A stretch of 64,000 nt of DNA from Desulfosporosinus sp. Its GTDB lineage: Bacteria; Bacillota; Desulfitobacteriia; Desulfitobacteriales; Desulfitobacteriaceae. Shown here piece after piece: positions 25,654 through 35,686 of the stretch. A model generated the notes under the pieces. That model was not told where the DNA came from and made no database searches. It saw nothing but the letters and a program-made list of their open reading frames with translations. Numbering within the stretch: position 1 is the stretch's first letter; each line of letters begins with the position of its first letter. Where the stretch lies: NCBI GenBank assembly GCA_020692355.1, contig JAIMKP010000003.1, positions 55,251 through 119,250 on the forward strand, read 5' to 3'. A program made the translations under genes and the position numbers.

Positions 25654-26687
25654 TTTCCTTCACCTCGGCCAGGAGCAAGCATCGTGCAGGCATCCTTGTC
25701 GATGACAAGCCCCACTTCTTCATTGGTCTCAAACTCCGAACCTTGAAAACCATTCAGGCGATCCACCAGGATCTTCCGGTCTCCAACGACAACTTCCGCC
25801 CGCACCGTATTCCCCAAGATATAATAATGAGCCAATAGTCCCTGTAAACGGACAGAACCTGAATCTCCGAATTGTTCAAGCTGGTCTTTTTTCAGCATCT
25901 GGATATGTTCCGGACGGATACAGACCTCTCCCTCGTAAGCAGACAACCCCACCCAATCTCCGGGGACGAAATTGTAAGTACCTATAAAATTCGCCACAAA
26001 TCGATTTTCCGGCTTATGATAAATCTGTTCAGGGGTTCCATGTTGCATAATCTCTCCTGAATTCATGACGACAATACGATCCGACATCACCATCGCTTCC
26101 AACTGATCATGCGTTACAAAAATGGTTGTAATCCCCATCCGCCGCTGAATATCGCGAATCAGGCTCCTCGCACTTTCCCGGACTTTGGCGTCAACAGCAC
26201 TCAAAGGTTCATCCAACAGCAACAGATCCGGCTTCGTGACTAGTGCTCTAGCCAGAGCAACCCGTTGTTGTTGCCCCCCTGACATTTGATGCGGGTAGTT
26301 GTTTTCCTTTCCCGAAATACTGAGAACATCCATGATCTCCCCCACTTGCTGCCGGATATTTTCAGGAGAAATCTTTTTGAGTTTTAATCCAAAGGCAATG
26401 TTTTCATAAGCTGTCATGTTTGGAAACAGAGCGTAAGACTGAAACACCATGCCAATATTTTGACCTTTTTTGTGTTGTCCTGCCAGGATTTCCTTTCCAT
26501 TGACACGGACACTGCCCGCATCACTTCTTTCCAATCCGGCAATGATGCGCAGGAGCGTCGTCTTGCCACAGCCGCTGGGACCGAGTAGAGTAACAAATTC
26601 TCCCTTGGCCACAGACAGATGAATCTTCTTTAAGACCTGTCGCCCCTGATAACTCTTCTCGACATTATTGATTTGAACATAACTCAT
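25650..26687 (-). CDS. ABC transporter ATP-binding protein (PotA/FbpC type)
   Basis: The 345-residue ATPase has Walker A GPSGCGKTT, the signature MSGGQQQRVALARAL, Walker B LLLLDEPLSAVD and the switch His in VTHDQ, then a C-terminal TOBE-like region. The class serves importers of polyamines, iron and phosphonates. Start at ATG 26687 (MSYVQINN) fits the GGGGGTAAGTACG site better than the longer frame. It follows two permease genes and a binding protein gene on the same strand. It is the only ABC ATPase for the two importers encoded between 25650 and 33158. Confidence 0.9.
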   Translation of the reverse strand: MSYVQINNVEKSYQGRQVLKKIHLSVAKGEFVTLLGPSGCGKTTLLRIIAGLERSDAGSVRVNGKEILAGQHKKGQNIGMVFQSYALFPNMTAYENIAFGLKLKKISPENIRQQVGEIMDVLSISGKENNYPHQMSGGQQQRVALARALVTKPDLLLLDEPLSAVDAKVRESARSLIRDIQRRMGITTIFVTHDQLEAMVMSDRIVVMNSGEIMQHGTPEQIYHKPENRFVANFIGTYNFVPGDWVGLSAYEGEVCIRPEHIQMLKKDQLEQFGDSGSVRLQGLLAHYYILGNTVRAEVVVGDRKILVDRLNGFQGSEFETNEEVGLVIDKDACTMLAPGRGEGN

Positions 26688-26754
26688 CGTACTTACCCCC
26701 ACATCAGCGTATACTTTTCCAGGTCATTTAAAACACTGGGTGTACCAGCTTTTA

Positions 26755-27567
26755 CTATGAAGTTTTTCCGCGGTCCCGCACGGCTGAAGCATTATTTCTG
26801 TACGCCAGCCATATGAGCAGCAACGATAATAGCAATATGACCAGGAAATAAGAGGCTACCAAAGCATTCGCCAGATGCCCGTCTACTTTTTGCAATTTAT
26901 AGAGATAAATTTGAAGGGTCTCATAATTATCTCCGACTAAGAGATTAGCCAAAACAAATTCACCAAACAAAACCGATACCGAAATCAAGGCAGCAGAAAT
27001 AACGCCCCGGATGATATTAGGCAGGATAACTTTGATAAAGGTCTCTAATTTACCGCAACCTAACATCAACGCGGCTTCTGTCAATGCTTTGACGTTAATT
27101 GCCCGAAAGCCGCTTTTCGTAGCTTGATACATGTAGGGCAAAATTAAGACGAAATAGGAACCGATCAAAATCCAGACGGTACCGGTAATCCGAATGGGCC
27201 CACTGGAATACATCTGAATCATCCCAATGGCCAAAATGACTCCTGGCATAGCGAACGGTAACACGGACAAAATCTCAAAAAACCTTTCTAACCGTGGATA
27301 GTAAACAATCGTTAAATAGATCGAAGGCACAATGAGCACAACGGACAGCGCAATGGTTATGACGCTGACATAAACCGTTCTGAGTAAGGATTGAATAAAT
27401 TCAGGACTGGTAAAAAGCTGCTGGTAATAGGAAAATGTGTAGCCCTCGGGCAAGATCGTAGTGGTCCACTTCGTCGCTACTGAAAAGAGTAACGTCGCTA
27501 CTATAGGGAAAAACAAATACGCAAAAATGAGAATGATCACGATTTTTGCTAGTATTCCCTTCTTCAT
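26755..27567 (-). CDS. ABC transporter permease (PotC-like)
   Basis: The 270-residue membrane protein has about six hydrophobic segments. The EAA-type cytoplasmic loop EAALMLGCGKLETFIKVILPNIIRG docks on the ATPase. The N-terminus MKKGILAKIVIILIFAYLFFPIVATLL is the first membrane segment. It overlaps the preceding permease gene by four bases, showing tight coupling. Together with its partner it forms the pore of a Pot/Fbp-type importer. Confidence 0.9.
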   Translation of the reverse strand: MKKGILAKIVIILIFAYLFFPIVATLLFSVATKWTTTILPEGYTFSYYQQLFTSPEFIQSLLRTVYVSVITIALSVVLIVPSIYLTIVYYPRLERFFEILSVLPFAMPGVILAIGMIQMYSSGPIRITGTVWILIGSYFVLILPYMYQATKSGFRAINVKALTEAALMLGCGKLETFIKVILPNIIRGVISAALISVSVLFGEFVLANLLVGDNYETLQIYLYKLQKVDGHLANALVASYFLVILLLSLLLIWLAYRNNASAVRDRGKTS

Positions 27568-28442
27568 CGTCCCGTTCCTCCCCCGTTTTTCCTAAGTCTT
27601 TCATTGATAAACAGTGATACGGTCAAAAGGCTGGCCATGATAACCGCTAAAGCACTGGCCAGGGAAGGATCGGGGAAAATATCTCCGGTAACAAGATTAG
27701 CGATGGTAATTGAAACCAGGGTGTTGTTAGAGTTGGTTAAAGCATACGCTGTGGCATAAGCGCCCAGAGCGTTGGCAAAAAGTAACGTAAAGCTACCTAA
27801 CATCGAAGGCAACAAGATGGGTAACCCAATCTTGCGCCAAAAATAACTCCGACCGGCCCCAAGAATCTGCGCCGCTTCCTGAATATCCTGCCTGACCGCG
27901 TACACTGCCGGATACATGAGCATGAACGCCAAGGGGACACTAAAATAAATATAGACTAAGACGATCCCTGTCCAACTGAACAGATTGAAACCCAGTCCAT
28001 ACAAATCCAAACCCATTTTTTCCTTGACCAAAACTGTCATTAATCCATTAACCCCTAAAAGCACAATATAGGCAAAGGCTAACGGAACCCCAGAGAAATT
28101 TGAAGTCATATTGACCAATGTCAGCAATTTTTCCCGCCAAGCTTCACCGAGCGATCGCAAAGCGAGTGCCCCAACCGTTCCGATCCCCAAACCAATAATA
28201 CCGACGCCCACGGATACCATTAAACTGTTCTTCAAAGAAATGAGGTAATATTTACTGTGTAAGACCTGAACATAGCTATGAAGACTAAAACCCGCAGACG
28301 TGTGGATACTGCTGTAAACAATATAGCCCATCGGTAATATTTCAAAGCCCAGAGCAAACAACATCAGCGGCAAAAAGGGGATCCAGAGGACTCCACCTCG
28401 CCGCAACTCCAGCCCAAATTGAGTCACTTTTGTTCTGTTCAT
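27564..28442 (-). CDS. ABC transporter permease (PotB-like)
   Basis: The 292-residue protein has about six membrane segments and the ATPase-contact loop EAAQILGAGRSYFWRKIGLPILLPSM. ATG at 28442 is preceded by GGGGGGCCTGAA. It is the first of two permeases that follow the binding-protein gene after a hairpin-containing 200-base gap. Confidence 0.9.
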   Translation of the reverse strand: MNRTKVTQFGLELRRGGVLWIPFLPLMLFALGFEILPMGYIVYSSIHTSAGFSLHSYVQVLHSKYYLISLKNSLMVSVGVGIIGLGIGTVGALALRSLGEAWREKLLTLVNMTSNFSGVPLAFAYIVLLGVNGLMTVLVKEKMGLDLYGLGFNLFSWTGIVLVYIYFSVPLAFMLMYPAVYAVRQDIQEAAQILGAGRSYFWRKIGLPILLPSMLGSFTLLFANALGAYATAYALTNSNNTLVSITIANLVTGDIFPDPSLASALAVIMASLLTVSLFINERLRKNGGGTGR

Positions 28443-28563
28443 TTCAGGCCCCCCAGTCTTTTGCCTTTCTTAGAGTCTAGCTAGCGTGAAATTCGAACGC
28501 ACAGAGATATATCTCATACTTCTCTCATTCTGACTCCTAAGTCGTTACAAAAATAATTGATAA

Positions 28564-28614
28564 GGAAAGTCTGAGCACCGCGTTCCTCAAATACCCCACG
28601 CTCTCAGACTTTCC
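28564..28614 (-). terminator. Intercistronic hairpin between binding protein and permease genes
   Basis: GGAAAGTCTGAG and CTCAGACTTTCC form a perfect 12-bp stem with an inner partly paired loop. On the minus strand it is followed by TTATCAATTATTTTTG. It lies between the binding-protein stop and the permease start, where partial termination commonly gives more binding protein than permease. Confidence 0.65.
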
Positions 28615-28644
28615 TATTACACTAAGGCTAAACGTTTTCCAGAA

Positions 28645-29769
28645 CTATTGTGTTATCGCAACATTGTTGCGCCAAAGATCGGGAATCGTCTTCATGTTCT
28701 TTTCCCACGTCGCGAAATCTTTGATGGGTTTTGCCGAGGCGTATTGCTCCTTAGGTACCATGTTTTTGGCAATGTCAGCCGGAATTTGAACCTTTTCCCG
28801 AATCGGACGCGCAAACCCTTTCGCCAACAGAATTTGGCCTTCATCACTTAAGAGGTAATCCTGGAATGCTTTGGCCGCATTCGGATGAGGCGCATATTTA
28901 TTGATCACTGAGACGTATGCACTCGCCACGGTGCCATCGCTCGGAATGACGACCTGATAATTGTCCTTGTCGTCCAAACGGGAACGATACCCCAACGCAT
29001 TAAAATCCCACAAGATCCCTATCGGAATTTCGCCCTTTTGAAAAATACTGAAGATATTGTCACTCGGCTTAAGATTGCCTGCTTGTGCCAGCTTTTTAAA
29101 ATAATCAATTCCCGGCGTCAAATTACCTTCGTCCCCGCCGTTGGCAAACGCCGCTGCTAAGATAGCCGCTTGTGACTGAGCCGCTTTGAGTACATCGCCA
29201 ACGACAACTGCACCCTTGTATTCTGGTTTCTGCAAATCCGCCCAACTATGTGGAACATCTTTGACTAACTTCGTATTCACCAGAAAAGCGATGGTTCCAA
29301 CATATTCCCCGGTCCAGCGCCCGTCCTTATCTTTGGCCCAATCTGGGATTTCGTTCCAGGTGGGTACTTTATGGGCTTGGACAACATCCCGTGCAATCGC
29401 AACATTGCCAAAAGTAATCCCCACGTCGCCAATGTCGGCAACAGGACTATTTTTCTCCGCATCAAATTTGGCAATCTCTTCGGCGCTCGTCATATCAGTA
29501 TCCGAATGCGTAATCTCATATTGTTTCGTGAAATTGGCCCAGATCTCACCGTAGTTAGCCCAGGCATCCGGCATCCCATAAGAAACAATTTTTCCCTCCT
29601 TTTTAACCGCATCCTTGAGAGCCTGCCCCGTCAATTCCGATGTTTTCTTATTGTCGGTTCCCGTGTTGGCTGTATTAGTCGGCGTCGTTCCACAACCAGC
29701 TAACAAACTGCTCCCTAAAAATGCACCCAGCGTCAGTAAAACCGCGACTTTTTTAAAACTTTTCGACAT
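28645..29769 (-). CDS. ABC transporter substrate-binding lipoprotein (AfuA/PotD-like)
   Basis: The 374-residue protein has a lipoprotein signal with lipobox LLAGC near residue 26, so it is anchored outside the membrane. The mature part, with GKIVSYGMPDAWANYGEIW, DIGDVGITFGNVAIA and GILWDFNALGYR, looks like the COG1840/PotD group that binds iron, polyamines or phosphonates. The ligand is not evident. ATG follows AAGGAGGGAGAAAGTAC. It begins 33 bases after the ugpB-like gene and precedes the PotB/C/A-like genes and the sigma-54 regulator, suggesting import of the substrate handled by the neighbouring catabolic operon. Confidence 0.88.
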   Translation of the reverse strand: MSKSFKKVAVLLTLGAFLGSSLLAGCGTTPTNTANTGTDNKKTSELTGQALKDAVKKEGKIVSYGMPDAWANYGEIWANFTKQYEITHSDTDMTSAEEIAKFDAEKNSPVADIGDVGITFGNVAIARDVVQAHKVPTWNEIPDWAKDKDGRWTGEYVGTIAFLVNTKLVKDVPHSWADLQKPEYKGAVVVGDVLKAAQSQAAILAAAFANGGDEGNLTPGIDYFKKLAQAGNLKPSDNIFSIFQKGEIPIGILWDFNALGYRSRLDDKDNYQVVIPSDGTVASAYVSVINKYAPHPNAAKAFQDYLLSDEGQILLAKGFARPIREKVQIPADIAKNMVPKEQYASAKPIKDFATWEKNMKTIPDLWRNNVAITQ

Positions 29770-29802
29770 GTACTTTCTCCCTCCTTACAATTTAACCTCT
29801 TC

Positions 29803-31173
29803 TCACTTCACACCCATCGTCTGATTATATTCTTTGATCGAATCCGTAATCTTCTTGGCGGCATCATCGAGGGCTGCCTTCGCCGTGGCCTTGTTCAGCA
29901 CGACCTGCTCAATGGCATTTTCGATCGTCGCTCTAGCCTGCGTAAACACTCCGATCCGGGCCCCTTGTGTGATGCGGTTTTCCGGCGTGTTATGCAGTTG
30001 GTCAATGGCTGCTTGATAAGAAGGATATTTTTTGATGAAATCTTTATATGCTTCTTGATCCACAGCCGCTTTATTGATGGGCAGATACCCCGTTCCGACC
30101 GTCCAGGTTGCGACTTGCGCCGGTTCCAGGAACCACTTGACCACTTTCCAGGCGGCTTCCTGTTGAGCCTTGGGCTTGTTCTTCAGGATCCAAAGCGAGC
30201 CTCCGCCGATGATCGGGCCGCTGTTCACTTCATTATTTCCCCTTGGAAGCGGCGCAATCCCAATTTCGAACTTCCCGGCAGCAGCCGTGGTCAGGTTCGG
30301 CAGAATGCCGCTGGAGTCGATCGTCATCGCGATTTGCTGCGCACCAAACGCATTTTGGGTATCCGCGGTCTTCCGTCCCAGGTTGGTGGCATAGCCCTCA
30401 TCGATCAACTTTTTCCACCAGGTCAGGATCTCCACACCCGCGGGTGAATTCACCAACGCTTCTGTCGCTGCAGCATCACGCCCATTGCCATTATTCGCGT
30501 AGAGAGCCCCATCACGTGCCATGTATTGTTCAAAAAACCAGCCATAAATAGCCTGTGAGAAGCCATAAACCGTCTTATCGCCCACTTTCTTAGTCAACGC
30601 TTTTGCATCCGCCTCGACCTCGGCAAAGGTGCTTGGCGCTTTGGCCGGATCCAATCCCGCTGCCTTAAACAGGTCTTTATTGTAGTAGAGTACAGGCATT
30701 GAGGAATTGAACGGCATGGAATAGAGTTTATCTCCTACCTTATAATAATTGATAACATGAGGCTCGATGGGACTCATGTCAAATTTATCCCGATCGATAA
30801 AGTCCTGCATCGGAGCCGCCAAGCCGGCATCGATCATGTAGCGAGTTCCGATATCATATACTTGGAAAAGATCGGGGCCTTGGTCCGGAGAAGCTTTCAA
30901 CTTATTAAAAGCATCATCATAGCTTCCTTGGTAAACAAGTTTAATCTGAATATCGGAATGTGAACCATTAAATTTCTCCACCATGGCCGTCAATGTTTTG
31001 GCAGGCTGCCCACCCATTGAATGCCAAAAGGTAACCGTGACCGGACCCGCAGCACTCGGTTTGGAAGTGTCATTTGCCGCCGTCCCACAGCCTGCGACGA
31101 GCAAACCAAGGACTAGAAGAGCCACCAGAAACTTTGGAAACATCCGCTTAGAAATTCGCTTTGAAAATAGCAT
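29803..31173 (-). CDS. ABC sugar/glycerol-3-phosphate-binding lipoprotein (UgpB-like)
   Basis: The 456-residue lipoprotein has the lipobox LLVAGC near residue 29. Family 1 solute-binding features include VTFWHSMGGQPAKTLTAMVEKFN, LYSMPFNSSMPVLYYNKDLFKAAGLDP and GGGSLWILKNKPKAQQEAAWKVVKWF. UgpB binds glycerol-3-phosphate or its diesters, which fits the adjacent glycerophosphodiesterase. ATG 31173 follows GGAAAGGGGATTGATT. It is separated from the ugpE-like gene by 260 bases without a gene. Confidence 0.88.
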   Translation of the reverse strand: MLFSKRISKRMFPKFLVALLVLGLLVAGCGTAANDTSKPSAAGPVTVTFWHSMGGQPAKTLTAMVEKFNGSHSDIQIKLVYQGSYDDAFNKLKASPDQGPDLFQVYDIGTRYMIDAGLAAPMQDFIDRDKFDMSPIEPHVINYYKVGDKLYSMPFNSSMPVLYYNKDLFKAAGLDPAKAPSTFAEVEADAKALTKKVGDKTVYGFSQAIYGWFFEQYMARDGALYANNGNGRDAAATEALVNSPAGVEILTWWKKLIDEGYATNLGRKTADTQNAFGAQQIAMTIDSSGILPNLTTAAAGKFEIGIAPLPRGNNEVNSGPIIGGGSLWILKNKPKAQQEAAWKVVKWFLEPAQVATWTVGTGYLPINKAAVDQEAYKDFIKKYPSYQAAIDQLHNTPENRITQGARIGVFTQARATIENAIEQVVLNKATAKAALDDAAKKITDSIKEYNQTMGVK

Positions 31174-31434
31174 AATCAATCCCCTTTCCTACATCAAAAA
31201 TGCCGCTGGCCTGATAGCCACTCGCCTCAAGTCTTCCCGTTTATTTCCACTTAGTTCCGCCTATCTCCGTTGATCCACCTCCCCTACAGTATCTGTTTCT
31301 TTGTCTTCCCTTGTCATCTTGTTCCTCCCCTGTTAGCTCGTCCTTTCCTTGTCACCCAATCTTTCCTTATGTCCTTATGTCTCCACTTCTCTCTCCATGT
31401 CTCTTTTCTGTCCAGCTGGGTCATCGAAAACGCC
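31174..31434. other. Purine-rich (minus strand) spacer between permease and binding-protein genes
   Basis: No gene is visible. The minus strand is strongly purine-rich with recurring GGAAAGA/AAGGACAT-like words. A similar though weaker bias is seen in the spacer at 19043-19218. No stable hairpin or promoter stands out. Confidence 0.5.
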
Positions 31435-32271
31435 TCAGCCTTTCACTGCCCCCGTTGTCAACCCTTTGACCAACTGTTTCTGCCCCAGCACAATGGTTAG
31501 CAGCGAAGGAAGCAAAATAATTACCACGCCCGCCATGACCACATTCCAGGTCGTGGCATCCTGAAACTGCAGCATACCGATGCCGATTTGTACCGTCCGC
31601 ATACTGGTCGAGTTAGTCATCAACAACGGCCAGAGATATTGGTTCCAGGTCGTGATGAAGGCATAAACGCCCAAGGTTCCCAAGGCTGGACGCGCCATCG
31701 GCAACACGATCGACCACAGAAATCGAAATCGTCCGCATCCGTCAATCCTGGCCGCATCGAACAACTCCTTGGGAAGGGTCAAGAAATATTGACGCAGGAG
31801 GAACGTCCCAAAAGCCGTCGCCATAAAGGGCACCGTCAAACCCCTAAAGGTATCAATCCACCCGAGAGACCGCATGGTGAGGTAATTGGGAATGATCGTA
31901 GATTCACCCGGAATCATCATCGTCGATAAAAATAGAAGAAATAATATTTTTTTCAGGGGGAATTCCAGAAAAGCAAAGGCATAAGCTGCTAAACTGGCCG
32001 TGATCAGCTGGGCCACCGTCACAATCAGGGAGACCACAAAACTGTTCAGCATAAATCGCCCTAAAGGAGCCGTCTCCATGGCCGCTGGGAACGCCGTGAA
32101 CTTAAGATGATGTGGAATCATATGAGGCGGATAACTGGAAGCTTCCCCTGCGCTCATGAGACTCAGACCGATCGCATACAAAATTGGGAAAACAACGCCT
32201 AAAGCGCCAATCGTCAACAGAAGATATTGTACGAAACGGGTAAACCGCTTTTTCATCAGACCCGTTTTCAT
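31435..32271 (-). CDS. ABC transporter permease (UgpE-like)
   Basis: The 278-residue protein has about six hydrophobic segments and the loop DAARIDGCGRFRFLWSIVLPMARPAL that contacts the ATPase. It belongs to the carbohydrate-uptake CUT1 group. Its start overlaps the stop of the first permease gene by four bases (ATGA). Confidence 0.9.
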   Translation of the reverse strand: MKTGLMKKRFTRFVQYLLLTIGALGVVFPILYAIGLSLMSAGEASSYPPHMIPHHLKFTAFPAAMETAPLGRFMLNSFVVSLIVTVAQLITASLAAYAFAFLEFPLKKILFLLFLSTMMIPGESTIIPNYLTMRSLGWIDTFRGLTVPFMATAFGTFLLRQYFLTLPKELFDAARIDGCGRFRFLWSIVLPMARPALGTLGVYAFITTWNQYLWPLLMTNSTSMRTVQIGIGMLQFQDATTWNVVMAGVVIILLPSLLTIVLGQKQLVKGLTTGAVKG

Positions 32272-33158
32272 TGGTAGTGCACCTTCCTCTCCACCACGCC
32301 AAACTGAATCAGGGTCAAAGTCAGGATAATTAGAAACAATATGACCGCCTGGGCGCTGGCCGGGCCGAAACGCGAATTGAAGAAAGCCTCGCGATAGATC
32401 GAATAGACAATCACGTTCGAGGCATTGTCCGGCCCACCCTGAGTTAAGATGTTAAACTGGCCGAAAGCCTGAAAGGCATTAATCGTATCCACCACCAAGA
32501 CGAAGAAAAGGGTTGGTGAAAGAAGCGGTACGGTAATATGTCTTAACTGCCTCCACCAGCCCGCTCCATCGATCCGCGCGCTCTCAAAAATATCTTCCGG
32601 TAAACTCTGCAATCCACCGAGCAAGATAATGAAGTTAAAACCCAAGCCCATCCAGATGCTCATCAAAGAAAGCGCCGGCAAGGCGGTCTGAGTCGTCACC
32701 AGCCAACCGACCTTAGGCAACCCGATCAGGCCAAGAAGATAATTGAACATGCCGTTGTTCCCCGGGGCATACAAGAACATCCAGATCGTTGCCGCTGAGG
32801 CCACGGACACACCAATCGTTGAAGAATAAAGCATCCGAAAAATCGCAATCCCACGCAAGCGGACGTTGGCCAACAGAGCCAAGGCCAGTGCCACCAGAAT
32901 CGTGCCGGGAACCGTAAAGAATACAAACAGAAGACTGCTCCAGAGACTCTTGCGGAACATCTCTGAACTCAGCAGAACCACGTAACTCTGAATTCCCTTC
33001 CACACTACCGGATCCCCGTGGGGATTCGTCAGGTAAAGGCTCAGGTAAAAAGTCTTCGCCATCGGAAAGAAGATAAAGACGATAAAAATAAGTAAAGACG
33101 GACTCAAATACAATAGCGCATAGGATAATTGTTTCAACGACTTGCCACGGTGCACCAT
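32268..33158 (-). CDS. ABC transporter permease (UgpA-like)
   Basis: The 296-residue CUT1 permease has about six membrane segments and the ATPase loop ESARIDGAGWWRQLRHITVPLLSPT. I use ATG 33158, seven bases after AAAGGAG, not the ATG five codons earlier. It is preceded by the glycerophosphodiesterase gene with a 16-base gap and followed by UgpE- and UgpB-like genes. No UgpC-type ATPase gene is present in this group. Confidence 0.9.
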   Translation of the reverse strand: MVHRGKSLKQLSYALLYLSPSLLIFIVFIFFPMAKTFYLSLYLTNPHGDPVVWKGIQSYVVLLSSEMFRKSLWSSLLFVFFTVPGTILVALALALLANVRLRGIAIFRMLYSSTIGVSVASAATIWMFLYAPGNNGMFNYLLGLIGLPKVGWLVTTQTALPALSLMSIWMGLGFNFIILLGGLQSLPEDIFESARIDGAGWWRQLRHITVPLLSPTLFFVLVVDTINAFQAFGQFNILTQGGPDNASNVIVYSIYREAFFNSRFGPASAQAVILFLIILTLTLIQFGVVERKVHYQ

Positions 33159-33174
33159 ATCAGCTCCTTTCACC

Positions 33175-33876
33175 CTAAACCCTAAACCGCTCCGGATGAT
33201 TCGTAATCACGCTGTCCACGCCGACGGCCGCCATTTTCTCCATCACCCACGGTTCATCCACCGTCCAAGTATTGATGCCAATGCCTCTGACATGGCTTTC
33301 CCTCACTAGCTCCGAACTCACGAAGGCAAAATGCGGGTGCAAATGCTTGGCTCCCACTTGCTGGGCATAAACCCAGGGCTCCAACGGTCCGGAGGCATAA
33401 AGCAAACCCGCCTGCACCTGGGGATATTTCCGGATCACTTCAGCCACCACCCTGTGATCAAAAGAAGAGACAATACTTTGAGACAAAAACTGGTACTTCG
33501 CCAAAAGATTCACCACTTTGTCAACAATACCCGGATACTCAATCAAGGCACTGCTCTTCACTTCCACATTAAGCAGCAGGGCTCTCCCGTGGAGCAGCGC
33601 CAGCAGCTCCGTCAGCGTCGGAATCTCCGCCTGCACGCCGAAGCGCACCCCGAAATTCAACGCTTTCAGTTCTTTGAGTGTCAGTTCCTTAATCCAGCCG
33701 ACCCCGTCACTGGTACGTTCCACGCGTTCATCGTGACAGATGACCACTTCCCCATCGCGCGATAACTGAACATCAAACTCAAACCCATCTACCCCGTACT
33801 CCAGACCTTTACGGAATGCCGGGAGCGTATTCTCCGGCGCTGTGCCTGCTGCTCCCCGATGGCCTAAGACTTTCAC
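33175..33876 (-). CDS. ugpQ: Glycerophosphodiester phosphodiesterase (UgpQ/GlpQ)
   Basis: The 233-residue protein should hydrolyse glycerophosphodiesters to glycerol-3-phosphate and an alcohol. It has the catalytic HRG in LGHRGAAGTAPENTLPAF, metal ligands in EFDVQLSRDG, and CHDERVERTSDG. There is no signal peptide, so it acts in the cytoplasm on imported diesters. I prefer the GTG at 33876 with GGAGG nine bases before it over an upstream ATG. It is the first gene of the ugp-type operon. Confidence 0.9.
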   Translation of the reverse strand: MKVLGHRGAAGTAPENTLPAFRKGLEYGVDGFEFDVQLSRDGEVVICHDERVERTSDGVGWIKELTLKELKALNFGVRFGVQAEIPTLTELLALLHGRALLLNVEVKSSALIEYPGIVDKVVNLLAKYQFLSQSIVSSFDHRVVAEVIRKYPQVQAGLLYASGPLEPWVYAQQVGAKHLHPHFAFVSSELVRESHVRGIGINTWTVDEPWVMEKMAAVGVDSVITNHPERFRV

Positions 33877-34055
33877 CCGCTGTCCCCTCCGTTTCCTGTC
33901 CTTACTTGCTCTTACCACTCTCATCGCGTTACCTGAGCATGCTAACTGGACGTTCGTTCTGACTGGACATCCTGAGCCAACGCATGTCCAGTCTAGCTTA
34001 ACATGCTTATATCAACCCAAAATTAATAGAGAGTAAATTTTTCATTAAATATTTC

Positions 34056-35681
34056 TCAAGCAATCCCCATCACCACTTGAGCGATGTTAACCGCATGTTC
34101 ATCGATATTATACAAATGATTGATCAGATCCACTTTCGCATAGCGCAGCTTTTCCTCCTGCCGGATATCCTCTGACGTTGTTTCCTCGCGGGGCACTTCA
34201 GCCAAAGCAGTAAACTGGAGCGACCGTTGCAAGCGGATGATCTCTGGATGTTCTCGAATCACTTTGGCTGCCGACTCGGCGTCCCCATGTTCCATTGCTT
34301 CCAAAGCCAAGGAGAAATTGGCAGAAATCCTGTCGTACAATTCTTTTAAAACGTCTCGTTCTCCCTTGGTCAACGCCAAATTTTGAGCCCGGACTTTCTG
34401 CATGATCACCGCTGCATCATCAAGTTCGTCTCCGATGTATTCCAGTTCTTTAAGGACAAACTGGGCATTGATGTTTTCTTCCATCTGCTCATCCGTCAGC
34501 CTCTTCTTCGACAAGGATATCAGAAACCGGGATATGTGATGATGATACCAATCCACATTCCTTTCCACCTCCAAAATCCGAAGGAGACTTTCATCCGTTG
34601 CAGCCAAGATACTTTCTGGCACCTCCAAGATCATTTTGTCCCAAATGAATCGACCCAAAGCCCGAATCTCCTGTAAAGCTTGAGATAGGGCAACTGCCGG
34701 AATCTCCAGAGAGGATTCATCGATATACTTCAGTTTTAGGCGGGGCTCAGGCTCGATCCGGTCTGGTAGCCAGCGCTTCAACCCTTGAGCGATCAGGGAA
34801 TTGAACGGAAAGAAGAGGATAACCATAAAAAGAGCGAACAGCAAATGGACATTGGCCACCTGCCGCTGGAGATCGGTCGTCGTCCACTGCACCACGCGTG
34901 CTAATTGCGGCAGGAAGGGGTAAACCAACACCGTGGCCACCACCTTATATCCGGTATTGGCCCAGGCCGCCCGTCTGGCATCCATCTTCTTGGCTGTGAA
35001 ACTCGACAGTAAAGTGGTAATCGTCCCTCCGGTATGCGCGCCTAAAACCAGCGGTACGATAGCCGCTAAATCCAACAAATGATGGCTGGCCAAAGACATC
35101 ATAATGGCAAAAACTGCCGTACTGCTCTGGATAACCGCAGTTAAGGCCATACCGACAACAATCGCTAACAGCGGGCTGTCGTCCAAATGAGACAGGAACG
35201 TATAGACCTCCGGTATATTCTTCAAGGGAGCTGAGGCTCCAGACATATTCGCCATCCCGACAAAGATGATCCCAAAACCAATCAGCGCTTGCCCTAAGTG
35301 TTTCCACAGACCTTTACCGGATAAATAGAGAAGAAAACCCAGAAAAATCGCTCCCAAGGCTACATCCAATATCTGAAAGGCAATGAGCTGGATCGCGATC
35401 GAGGTTCCGACCGCCGATCCCAACACGATGCCCAATGCTTGGCCCAGGTTCATAAGACCGGCATTCACAAACTCCACTACTAAAACCGTCGTAGCTGCAC
35501 TGCTTTGAAAAGCCACCGTCATGATCATGCCAAACAGAACGGCCAGCAAAGTCCGCTTTGTCATCGAATTAAGAATCTTTTTAAGACGGTGAGCTGCAAA
35601 CTTTTGCAACCCGTCAGAGGTGGTCTCCACCCCATACATAAACAAACCTAGACCACCCAAAAACATCAAAACCGTGCCCAA
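34056..35681 (-). CDS. Na+/phosphate symporter (NptA/PNaS family) with C-terminal PhoU-like domain
   Basis: The 541-residue protein has about nine to ten membrane segments with the duplicated QSS motifs of the PNaS family (QSSAAT near 59 and QSSTAV near 185). The C-terminal 200 residues are a helical PhoU-like domain. It should take up inorganic phosphate with sodium. It starts five bases after a separate PhoU-like gene, so the two are surely co-translated. The neighbouring glycerophosphodiester genes give the region a phosphate theme. Confidence 0.92.
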   Translation of the reverse strand: MGTVLMFLGGLGLFMYGVETTSDGLQKFAAHRLKKILNSMTKRTLLAVLFGMIMTVAFQSSAATTVLVVEFVNAGLMNLGQALGIVLGSAVGTSIAIQLIAFQILDVALGAIFLGFLLYLSGKGLWKHLGQALIGFGIIFVGMANMSGASAPLKNIPEVYTFLSHLDDSPLLAIVVGMALTAVIQSSTAVFAIMMSLASHHLLDLAAIVPLVLGAHTGGTITTLLSSFTAKKMDARRAAWANTGYKVVATVLVYPFLPQLARVVQWTTTDLQRQVANVHLLFALFMVILFFPFNSLIAQGLKRWLPDRIEPEPRLKLKYIDESSLEIPAVALSQALQEIRALGRFIWDKMILEVPESILAATDESLLRILEVERNVDWYHHHISRFLISLSKKRLTDEQMEENINAQFVLKELEYIGDELDDAAVIMQKVRAQNLALTKGERDVLKELYDRISANFSLALEAMEHGDAESAAKVIREHPEIIRLQRSLQFTALAEVPREETTSEDIRQEEKLRYAKVDLINHLYNIDEHAVNIAQVVMGIA

Positions 35682-35686
35682 TATTC

